Shown here piece by piece: positions 55,684 to 64,000 of a stretch of 64,000 bases of DNA. Each line of letters begins with the position of its first letter. The stretch's first letter is position 1. The DNA comes from Oreohelix idahoensis (taxonomy: Eukaryota; Mollusca; Gastropoda; Stylommatophora; Oreohelicidae), in NCBI GenBank assembly GCA_024509875.1, contig JAMPIV010000305.1:248001-312000 (forward strand), in the 5' to 3' direction. The translations under genes were made by a program, and so were the position numbers. The notes under the pieces were generated by a model. It was given only the letters and a program-made list of their open reading frames with translations, was not told where the DNA came from and did not search any database.

Positions 55684-56417
55684 GAAAAGCTATTTGAGGA
55701 ATAAAAGTAGTCGTAAATTTATATTTGAAATAGACATTTATTCAAATACAAAATTATAATTGCAGTATCAATCCTGGAAGTAGAAAAGTTCTAGAAATTT
55801 CTTAACCTTTTAGCCCATAAGGAAATCTATAACAAATAGAATTCAAAATTGTATCAAATTATAAACGTTTTAATGAACTAGCTTAAATAAATCGTATAAA
55901 AGAACGTGTCCGATTACTTAAAGTCAGTCGTAGTAGTCAGTAGTTTTTCAGTCAGTTCCTGGGAACTTTACAGTTGAGTTGAGACATTTTAAGTTCCAGT
56001 ATAACACAGTTTCCGCAAAAGTTACCATCTCTGTTGAACCCCGTTCAAGAATCAAACTGAGAGCCAGAGTCTAACATTCCATATAGTCAATATCCTACAG
56101 AGACTTAAAGGAACAGTGAAAACGTAACTGTTGCAATGGCTATCAATAGTTCGCCTTACCCTCCCCTGGATACTACCAGTAGGCTGAGAAACTTCATTTT
56201 TAAAGACTCAGTATTGTCAATGACAGAGTGTTCTAACAGCTGAAAATCAACTAGTGAGTAGTATGATCGACGATTAGTCCAGCCGCTAGACTCCATAACA
56301 TTGAGGGAGACATTATGTAAGTTTTGAATACTCAAGTTATTCCTTATAATATGTGATACTATATCGCTGGCGATCACCTATTCCTTTGAATCGCAAGTAA
56401 AATACTTTTAGTGACAT
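55684..56417. other. intergenic, no gene recognised
   Basis: AT-rich, no motif recognised apart from a short TCAGTCGTAGTAGTCAGTAG repeat-like stretch near 55923. Confidence 0.45.
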
Positions 56418-56781
56418 TTGATGAATCAACAGTCAGCTATGACTTTGAAAGAATGTATATTGAATTGCAAAAATTTGACTGTTGGTTTATTAGAAATGGA
56501 ATTTCCAGAAGACCAGCCCGATGAAGTAGAACAAGAAGCAATTGACTATCTTACACCTTTTACATACGAACTACTCTCTGCACCAGTTGATGTAATTAAT
56601 AGAGAACCTACGGTACGTTTGAAGAAATATTAGAGAATATGAAACAAGAGATTGTAAGTGATGAACAGAACTCCCAGCTACACCAACAACCCATTGATGA
56701 AAGTGAATATGAATTCATTCCTTGCCTGACTGATACTAAAATCCTAGATGAAGTATATTTTAAAATGGACATTTGTGATTG
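56418..56781 (+). pseudogene. short acidic ORF with one frame break, unknown
   Basis: The first frame (56418-56633) is acidic (LLEMEFPEDQPDEVEQEAID) and stops just after PTVRLKK. One base earlier the other frame continues FEEILENMKQEIVSDEQNSQ to MDICD and a stop at 56781, with the same composition. Together they give about 120 residues. I do not recognise the protein. It could be a piece of an unknown transposon gene or a host exon. The match in composition across the break is the only evidence that both parts belong together. Confidence 0.35.
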
Positions 56782-57120
56782 ACAGCTTGTCAATGTAGAC
56801 GAACTGTTTGATTAACTCATTGTTGTTCTTTCATGTGTGGATGAAAAAGGATTATTTGTCCGTTTAACAGAGTAAATAAAATGTAAATTTCAAGTTGACT
56901 TACAAGAGGAAAAGACTCGATTTATTTTGTGTGTGTGATTACTTCCTACATAGTTAACTTTATTCAGAGTTGATAGGATTGAACTAGTATATCAGGAAGT
57001 TGATTTAAAGTATAAAATAATAAAGGCCAACTTCAACCTAGGGGAAAGCCTGTATCTGCAAAGAATCTGAGACAAACCAACAGTGCTAGGTTTTAACAGA
57101 TAAGACTTTAGAAGATCTCA

Positions 57121-57433
57121 GCCAGGAGTCAGTCCACAGCGCGAACAATAGTCAAGTTTATCTGCCTGTTGATGATCTCACACACTTGTTGGACGGAGAA
57201 AAAGATGCCATCAAGTTTCCACCTGCTAGGCAAAAGGGCTTTGGGAACAGCTGGACGAAGCCTTTTTGAAAGAGTTGGATAACCAACTGAAGCAGATATC
57301 CTTGGGGAAAAAAGCTAGAAATTTTCGGCGACATAATATATCTTCACTGTTGCAAAGAATTAGGAGTCCGGGAGGCAATGAAAAGTAACCCACCACAAAA
57401 ACGTAGAAGACAAATGAGAATAGAAGAGATCAG
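57121..57433 (+). pseudogene. likely LINE remnant at the family-A insertion site
   Basis: Across frameshifts it reads DGEKDAIKFPPARQK, a KELDNQLKQ stretch, and GVREAMKSNPPQKRRRQMRI. This recalls the segment between endonuclease and RT in some LINEs. It ends where the LTR at 57434 begins. Low confidence. Confidence 0.35.
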
Positions 57434-59716
57434 TGTAGTGATTTCTAAATACAATATCTAAATTAATATATAACAGTATAGGGCATAAAGGCAAAGATAA
57501 AAAAGTACAAAAGAATTTTCTGCTAGAACGGTTGGTGTCGCCTACGCCTTCAGATTATTATTTGCTAACGAATAGCCGAACAAAACGGTACCCAATTTTT
57601 CAAATTCGTCCTTGACATAAACACCCACTTTTCCTAGTTCTAAGAAAATATTTGCCTAAAATGCATTGTGGAACAAGGAGGGGCAAGGATAGATGAAATG
57701 CTAATTCGTTTCGCATTGATTTTAAACTAAAAGCCAACTGTAGCACAGTGGCAAGCCTGGCCTTAGGGGTTTCCCCAAATACAATGAAAAAGTTAGAATT
57801 GTGGACACTACGGTCATGTAAACATGTTAAGCTCTTATTGTGAATGACCTAAGCTCTCGTATTCAGCTTGATATTACATGGAAAAAGAGTGAACGAGAGG
57901 TAGTTTAAAAATAAACGACTAACATAGAAAAAAAGATAGAATTTTGAACCAAACCACATAGCCCCTTAAAAATCGTAGATTCGTGTACCTGAAGACTTGC
58001 TGACCAAGAATATGTTATTATTTATATAAATAGTCCCTTAACTAATCAACTATTGATAAAACCATACATAGAGATCAGAGATACTGTCAGGTCAAGTCAT
58101 ATCTGCTTAGATTGGATCGCATATTTTTTGGGAAAAAAGTAGGTGACAGATAGGCTAGGATGGTACAGTGAATCTGATTGGGTGACCTTTGAATAAACAT
58201 AAATAGCCTAGTAACGTAGAAAAGTTTGAATGATATTTTTTGAAAGACTGTTTACCCTTGTAAAATTAAAAGTGATTGGGATATTGTCAGAATAAGCGTT
58301 AGGGGGGATGCCATTACTAGAAAAGTTTCAACAGTGATAGATGAGATCAGGCTGTGCTTTTAAATACATTTCTGGGCAGCCTGGACAACAAAACAGATCA
58401 AAACTGTGTCAGTCATCGTCTCTGTGTATTTCATTGAACAAAATTGTGGTAAGATTGACATTTATTAATCTGTATTTTATATAAAAATTGAATGTGAAAT
58501 AATAATATATGTCTGGACATTAGTGGGTCTATGGCGACCATGAGGCAAAGCCTAAAGATTGATCCACCATGTGATAGACTGTCAGAGAGGTGTAAAAATA
58601 CAAGAATATGTATGATTGTCATAAAGGAGCATAACACCTATCCTATTATATGGAAGAGATTACAGCTGGAATTGCAGTGGCGTTGTAACTATTAGGGGAG
58701 AGGAATACTGGTGTACATTGTCACATCAAAAGAAAATGGTGGCATAGGTTTGTATAAGGATATGATCCTTTTTGTTTGTTTGTATTGTACATGTCCTTAA
58801 CTGTGGACTATTGGTGTATGCTAGATATTACGAAGGATGCATACCTTCACATTTCAGAGGTCCTGGGTACTGACGTTAATGTGGTACCAAACGCTTGAAA
58901 ACTGATTGATTCAGGACTCTGCCTGTTTACTGCGAGCCCATGCTAGTGGCCATTGCCTATCAAACAGGGTACAGATTGTCAAGCGAGCAGAGGAAAGGTT
59001 CAACCTATATTCTACTGCAAAGATAAGTTCTCGTTCGGCACCTGAAAGCTCAACTACAGAACTTTAAAAGAAGAAATATAAAAAGTGACAGTGAATAAAA
59101 CTGGGACAGATATTTAATAGTTCCACAAGTGACAGATATAAACAAACATTACTAAAAGGGTATGATTTAAAACAACAACCTAGTAGTACTACCAGTATTT
59201 CCTTAAAGTAGAAGAACACTACAGACGTATATGAGAATAAGATTTTTATGTATGGACAGAGGATCTATTGTGCTATTTGACTGATGTAATTGATTATTTT
59301 GATTTCACTTTTAAATTGTCAATCCTGATTCCAAATAAATTAGAATCAGGATAATAAATTTGTAAAAATTATCTTTACACAAAATTCAACCACAGTCTTA
59401 AATAAGATAGCCTTTTAGAGTGTCGTTTGTATGTTATTGTGGTAGTACTGTGTGCTGTTGTGAATAATAAACTATTTGTTTGTATATTTGTTGATTTTTG
59501 TACATTACACTCTACATTCATAACCCTAGACACAACACAAAGTCATTTAATAATAATAATATAAATACATTTTGATTGAGATAAAAAAGGTGGTAGCTGA
59601 AAGGTACCCTGAAAAGTTCACAATACTATTGGGTAAATTCAGGGACCTTCATAGCTAATCTCATTTATTAACATATTAATACCTAACAACAAATTCATAA
59701 CATCAAATCCACCACA
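57434..59716 (+). repeat. 5' LTR of family-A copy 2 (2.3 kb)
   Basis: Begins TGTAGTGATTTC and ends CCACCACA. Aligns in blocks with 831-3243. The right end is followed by the leader with primer-binding-like repeats. The left end was placed by the TG and by similarity to TGTCGTGG at 831; it is less certain than the right end. Confidence 0.75.
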
Positions 59717-59845
59717 TATATTGGGGTCTCCTGGTCCGGGATTTTAACCTATCACCTATATTGGGGTCTCACTCCTGGGGATTGAATTTCTCTTAACACC
59801 AGCTATATTGGGTAGTTTGATTCTGGGATTTTAAATTCTTAAAAT
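59717..59845 (+). promoter_or_regulatory. primer-binding-like motif, three diverged copies
   Basis: TATATTGGGGTCTC at 59717 and 59757, and TATATTGGG at 59804, each followed by a CTGG-TCCGGGATT-like or CCTGGGGATT-like stretch. The first copy is directly at the LTR border, where the primer-binding site must be. TTGGGGTCTC...TCCGGGAT resembles the tRNA-Pro-type site of some retroelements, with extra bases in the middle. Confidence 0.55.
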
Positions 59846-60019
59846 ATTATCAAGTATATTAGGAATCTCAGAGAGTATAAAACAAAAAGCATTCCTTTTG
59901 GAGAAATTGAATAGTAGTTGAGCTATCAGTGTCTGTGGTTGTTCTTGGTTATCATTAGAAATTATTAGCCATAATTAGAGATTTGTATAGTTGGAAATTT
60001 TAAAGGTTGCATAGTACAA

Positions 60020-62068
60020 ATGGCTGATCTGGCAAAGTTTCGATCTGCTGCTGTGCTGACTGCAAAGGAAATGAACATGGAGGGTCAGGCTTTGATCCAA
60101 TATGTAACTTCAGAATGTGACAAGTATATTGAAAGGGAAGATAGGAAGTTAGCAGAAGAAAGAAAATTACAGTTACAAATTGAGGCTGATAAAGAACTTA
60201 AGAGGCTGCAGATTGAGGCTGACAAAGAGGCTAGGGCATTGGAGGCGGATAGGGTGGCTGAAATAAAGCGGCTCCAATTAGAAGAGAAGAAATTAGATGC
60301 AGAAAGAGAAGAAAAGAGATTGGCTGCAGAAAGAGAAGAAAAAAGATTGACTGCCGAGAGGGAAGCAGAAGATAGAAGATTGCAGAGGGAGCACGAGTTA
60401 CGACTAAGGGAGTTGAAAGTTCAAGGCCATGCTCCTGAAAATGGTGCCAGCCCCTTTACCTCAGATGCCACTGCTAGTCAGGGAGCCTCAACCTCAGCTA
60501 TGGGTTTTCATGTAGATCATTTTGTTGAGAAAGAAGATGACATCGAAGGGTACTTAAGTAGATTTGAGCTTTTAGCTACTACATATGGGTTAGAGAGAGA
60601 GAGGTGGAGCCTCAAGTTATCACAAGGGCTTAGAGGAACGGCTTATGAAGTTTTTGCCAAGATGAGCAGAGATGACCAAGACAATTATGACATGCTAAAG
60701 CAGGCTCTTTTATTAAGATACGAAAAGAACGGAGAATTTTATAGAAAAAAATTTAGGAATGCCAAACTACTGTCGGGTGAGACTTATCACCAGTTCTCTG
60801 CACGGTTAGAGACCTACTTGGAGAAATGGACTGCTCTGGGGAAAACCCAAGATCTTAAGGAGATGATCCTTATTGAGCAGCTAAGAGAGTCCATGGCTCC
60901 AGACCTGAGAAAGTTTCTCATGGAACAAGGTGCAGAGAGGCTGGGTGAGTTACTCAATGTCGCTGAAAGGTATCAGGCAGCCCAAGCAGAGGTAGTTGGT
61001 AATAAAAAGAAACAGGTAGACAATTTTAAGGCACCTCAAAACTTTAATAAGTTTGACCATAGAGACCAGAACAAAGGTAAGCAATATTTTGATAGGCCAC
61101 GCAATGACTATAAACATAAAACCTCACAATTCAATGAAAGGAAAAATGATGAAAGAAAACCTTTTAACCAAGGTAGATCATATTGTAGTTGGTGTCGGAT
61201 GGACAACCATAACACCGAAGTGTGTAAAAAGAGACCTGTGTACATGGCCACGCTTCAGACCAGATCACAGTCTAAACAGGAGGAGGATAATCTGATAAAT
61301 ACCCCTCCAGATGAGATGAGGAAGGCGCAGGCTGGGGATAAGACCCTCAAGCCTTGTTTTAAGAAATTGTCCCAATGTCATACACCTCCAGGCAAAGGAG
61401 ACTTCTATATGAAGAACAACCTGATATATAGGAAGGCTGGAACTGGATCCAATTGTCAGGGACAGCTGGTACTTCCTAAAAGGTATAGGGCAGAGTTAAT
61501 AAGGAGCTTACATGTTGGGAAAGATGGGGACCATGAGAAAATAGGTACCATCATCCAAAAGATTGCTCAAAATTATTATTGGCCCGAGGAAATGATTGAC
61601 ATTGAGAATTTTGTAGAAGCATGTGGCATTTTACATGAGGGAACACCCACAAGTGGGAAAATTGATCAGGACCTAGACACGCCACGGGGCAAACTTAGGC
61701 CTGACAATGGAAAGAAAAATAAAATTAATAATGTAGACAAAGTGGAATGGGAGCCCCCTTTTCACAGTCAGTCTTCACTTGGATGTTTTACAATGGCCAC
61801 AATGCAACGAGTACAAAGAAATGTTTTACCCCAGGATAAACCGACAATCCCTCGGTCAGAATCATGTGAACTGGGGGAAAATAAAAGAGAGAGAAGATCT
61901 CTCACAAGGAAATTAAAGTGGGAAGAAAACCCCAAGAGAAAAATTGGTAGTGGTCGATTTGTGAATGATGATTCTAGGAAGAAAAGTCCTCACTATAATG
62001 CTTCCAATGGAAGAGACCATACCGGTGCCTGGAAAAACAGGTCAACAAATTTAAAAGTCCATATGTAG
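60020..62068 (+). CDS. Gag and integrase zinc-finger remnant, family-A copy 2
   Basis: 682 codons from ATG at 60020. A long charged coiled coil (about 10-135), a Gag core (about 160-330), a basic stretch, and a canonical CCHC knuckle CSWCRMDNHNTEVC near residue 389. Almost directly after it comes a TRSQ segment and then an integrase HHCC-like part (LIRSLHVGKDGDHEK, YYWPEEMIDI). The protease expected between knuckle and integrase is absent. After EACGIL the integrase core is missing and about 140 basic residues of unknown origin take its place. The frame stays open despite these losses. As it stands it would make Gag but no protease, so it probably depends on a full-length relative. Confidence 0.85.
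   Translation: MADLAKFRSAAVLTAKEMNMEGQALIQYVTSECDKYIEREDRKLAEERKLQLQIEADKELKRLQIEADKEARALEADRVAEIKRLQLEEKKLDAEREEKRLAAEREEKRLTAEREAEDRRLQREHELRLRELKVQGHAPENGASPFTSDATASQGASTSAMGFHVDHFVEKEDDIEGYLSRFELLATTYGLERERWSLKLSQGLRGTAYEVFAKMSRDDQDNYDMLKQALLLRYEKNGEFYRKKFRNAKLLSGETYHQFSARLETYLEKWTALGKTQDLKEMILIEQLRESMAPDLRKFLMEQGAERLGELLNVAERYQAAQAEVVGNKKKQVDNFKAPQNFNKFDHRDQNKGKQYFDRPRNDYKHKTSQFNERKNDERKPFNQGRSYCSWCRMDNHNTEVCKKRPVYMATLQTRSQSKQEEDNLINTPPDEMRKAQAGDKTLKPCFKKLSQCHTPPGKGDFYMKNNLIYRKAGTGSNCQGQLVLPKRYRAELIRSLHVGKDGDHEKIGTIIQKIAQNYYWPEEMIDIENFVEACGILHEGTPTSGKIDQDLDTPRGKLRPDNGKKNKINNVDKVEWEPPFHSQSSLGCFTMATMQRVQRNVLPQDKPTIPRSESCELGENKRERRSLTRKLKWEENPKRKIGSGRFVNDDSRKKSPHYNASNGRDHTGAWKNRSTNLKVHM
62047..62053 (+). 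promoter_or_regulatory. possible -1 frameshift heptamer
   Basis: A-AAT-TTA in the frame of the upstream ORF, 12 bases before its stop at 62066. A -1 shift here would enter the downstream ORF frame, which is open from this point. No clear pseudoknot was recognised and the position inside integrase is unusual, so chance is likely. Confidence 0.3.
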
Positions 62069-62070
62069 CA

Positions 62071-63966
62071 TTGTTAAGGACATGGACCGATGAAAAGGCA
62101 GAAGAAAATATTACCTCATCATATCAATATGTGAACGAGCTGACCACTCGTCTTAAAACTGGCTGGAAACTTGCCAATGAAAATTTGAGACAAGCCAGGA
62201 AAAAGCATGCTGCCTATTACAATAAGAAAGCGAAGGATCGAGAATTAGCTGTGGGAGAGAAGGTGCTCCTTCTACTGCCCGGCAGCCAGAATAAATTGCA
62301 AATTGGATGGCAAGGTCCATATACAGTTCTAGAGAAGGTGTCTAGAACAAATTATAAGATAGATAAGAAAGGGAAAGAGAAAATCTATCATGTGAATCTC
62401 CTGAAGAAATATCTGGACAGAGAAAACCAGGAAGAGACACACCTACTGACCTTGTCTGTTGCAATGGAGATGAAAAAGGAACCACTCACTTCTCATGAAT
62501 ATCCTTTACATCCCTGTGAAACCGCTGCACAGGTAAAAATCAGCACACACTTAACGGAAAATCAGAGGGAGAGGGTTCAACAGGTTCTGAATAATCATAC
62601 AGATGTGTTAACGGACCGTCCGGGGCATACAAATTTATTGGAGTATGATATGAAACTCATAGACCCAACACCAATCTGTATGAAAGCCTATTCGATTCCG
62701 TTCGCTAAGGAAAAAGCTTTAAGGGAGGAGATAGATTATCTGTTGAGAGAAGGGATTATCTCGCACAGTGAATCTCCCTACAGCTCCAGTGTGGTTCTGT
62801 TAAGAAAACCCTCTGGAGAACACCGGCTGTGTATAGATTACAGGAAACTGAATGCTGTCACAGAAGGTCAGGTGGATCCATTACCTGATACAAATCAGCT
62901 GTTTGCCAGGCTGAATAAAGCTAAATATTTCTCTAAAGTGGATCTGAGCAAAGGCTACTATCAGATTCCAGTAAAGCCGGAAGTCAAACCTTATTTAGCC
63001 TTTAGCACCTCGGAAGGACATTATGAATTTAATATGTTGCCATTCGGGCTGAAAAATGCACCGAGTGTGTTTTCGAGGATGATGAGAAAGTTACTGGATC
63101 CCCTGAAGAATCCATGCATCACCAACTTCATGGATGATATTCTCATAGCAACAGAAACATTTGAGGAACACATTAACTCTCTGAATATGTTGTTTGATCG
63201 ACTGAGAGAGACCAATTTGACAGCTAGACCGACGAAATGCTGTGTTGGATGTAAAGAGCTAGAATTCTTGGGACACACAGTACATCAGGGAAACATGACC
63301 CATGATCCCAAGAACCTGGAGAAGTTAAAAAAGGCACCAAGACCACAAACAAAAAAAGATGTGAGATCTTTTGTCTCATGTGGTTTCTACCAAAAATATA
63401 TTAAAAACTTTAACTCCATATGTGCTCCATTGACTGATTTAACGCGCAAAGGAAATCCTGATAGAATTATTTGGACAGCGCAGTGTGAATTAGCATACCA
63501 AGAATTGAAAGAAAAGCTCACAAGCAGGCCTATTTTGAAATTACCTGACTTGAGTCAAGAATTCATAGTGAGAACGGATGCTAGTAATATCGGTTTGGGT
63601 GCAGCTCTATTACAACGGTCAAATTCACTTGATGGGGAATTAACCCCAGTAGCTTATGCTAGCCGTAAGTTGAACACAGCAGAACAAAAATATTCAACAA
63701 GTGAAAAAGAATGTCTGGCAGTCATATGGGCTATAAAAAAGTTCCAGATTTATCTTTATGGAAAATCATTTAAGATCCAGACAGATCATAAACCACTCGT
63801 GTGTCTGTCACAAGCAAGGCATGAAAATGCTAGATTATTACGCTGGTCTTTGCTCTTACAGCCATTCCAGTTTACCATAGAGTACATTCCCGGAAAAACC
63901 AATGTCGGCGCTGATTTTTTAAGCAGACATCCGTACGACGAACATCAGAGTAGTCACCAGGCATAG
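62071..63966 (+). CDS. integrase C-terminus, reverse transcriptase and RNase H, family-A copy 2
   Basis: About 631 codons. The first 115 residues are the C-terminal part of an integrase with a GPY module (QGPYTVLEKV) and HVNLLKKY; then RT with CIDYRKLN, SKVDLSKGYYQI, LPFGLKNAP and FMDD (near residue 353, in place of YLDD); then RNase H with TDAS (near 502), SEKECLAV, TDHKPL and GADFLSRHP. So integrase again precedes RT. A 3-base deletion near 63379 removes one residue compared with copy 1. There is no ATG at the start (TTG at 62071); expression would need a shift from the upstream ORF. All RT and RNase H catalytic acids I can check are present. Confidence 0.9.
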   Translation: MLRTWTDEKAEENITSSYQYVNELTTRLKTGWKLANENLRQARKKHAAYYNKKAKDRELAVGEKVLLLLPGSQNKLQIGWQGPYTVLEKVSRTNYKIDKKGKEKIYHVNLLKKYLDRENQEETHLLTLSVAMEMKKEPLTSHEYPLHPCETAAQVKISTHLTENQRERVQQVLNNHTDVLTDRPGHTNLLEYDMKLIDPTPICMKAYSIPFAKEKALREEIDYLLREGIISHSESPYSSSVVLLRKPSGEHRLCIDYRKLNAVTEGQVDPLPDTNQLFARLNKAKYFSKVDLSKGYYQIPVKPEVKPYLAFSTSEGHYEFNMLPFGLKNAPSVFSRMMRKLLDPLKNPCITNFMDDILIATETFEEHINSLNMLFDRLRETNLTARPTKCCVGCKELEFLGHTVHQGNMTHDPKNLEKLKKAPRPQTKKDVRSFVSCGFYQKYIKNFNSICAPLTDLTRKGNPDRIIWTAQCELAYQELKEKLTSRPILKLPDLSQEFIVRTDASNIGLGAALLQRSNSLDGELTPVAYASRKLNTAEQKYSTSEKECLAVIWAIKKFQIYLYGKSFKIQTDHKPLVCLSQARHENARLLRWSLLLQPFQFTIEYIPGKTNVGADFLSRHPYDEHQSSHQA

Positions 63967-64000
63967 ATAGTAAATTCATCTATGTGTATTTAGAAGTAGG

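Larger units (their letters stand above)
57434..64000 (+). mobile_element. Ty3-type element, family-A copy 2 (3' LTR beyond window)
   Basis: 5' LTR, leader, a Gag ORF (60020-62068) and an integrase-end/RT/RNase H ORF (62071-63966). The window stops at CTATGTGTATTTAGAAG, which aligns with 774-795 of copy 1, so the polypurine tract and 3' LTR should follow within about 50 bases. Confidence 0.88.

Overview
This window looks like metazoan DNA made almost entirely of transposable elements. The evidence is non-LTR retrotransposons of at least four families, Ty3-type LTR elements, a Penelope-like element, a mariner, a Tigger/pogo relative, tRNA-headed SINEs and a piggyBac-like shell, with AT-rich unique sequence between them. 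I see no intact host gene, rRNA or tRNA gene, CRISPR array or bacterial operon. The mixture, including Ty3 elements that place integrase before reverse transcriptase, fits a marine invertebrate such as a mollusc or a basal deuterostome. The species cannot be fixed from the sequence alone.

Layout. 1-3243 is the 3' end of a Ty3-type element (family A) with a 2.4 kb LTR. 3277-3637 is a short retroposon with a LINE-like tail. 6.4-9.0 kb holds minus-strand LINE debris. 9022-19386 is a complete minus-strand Ty3-type element (family B1) with a 1697-codon ORF and GGTAT target duplications; it split a LINE whose other half resumes at 19392. 20292-22020 is a plus-strand LINE copy (family L1x). 22141-33545 is a mariner containing a SINE, which contains a complete plus-strand Ty3-type element (family B2, 23661-33391, 1615-codon ORF). 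33.9-36.7 kb holds a tandem duplication and a decayed gene of an uncharacterised family. 36760-44840 is a second L1x LINE cut into three pieces by a Penelope-like element (38004-38979) and a 5.0 kb minus-strand LTR block (39132-44135). 45.9-46.4 kb has two inverted repeats, one a 62-bp-arm hairpin. 46577-51535 is a piggyBac-like shell holding a DDE-less Tigger element and another LINE. 52.4-57.4 kb carries LINE tails, minisatellites and a short acidic ORF. 57434 to the end is a second family-A element, complete except for its 3' LTR.

The genes form no pathway; each serves one element. B1 and B2 encode Gag, protease, integrase, reverse transcriptase and RNase H in one uninterrupted frame each, and B2 has LTRs of equal length, so both look recent. 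The family-A element at the right end has lost protease and the integrase core. The insertions give a relative chronology: LINE tail, then mariner, then SINE, then B2.
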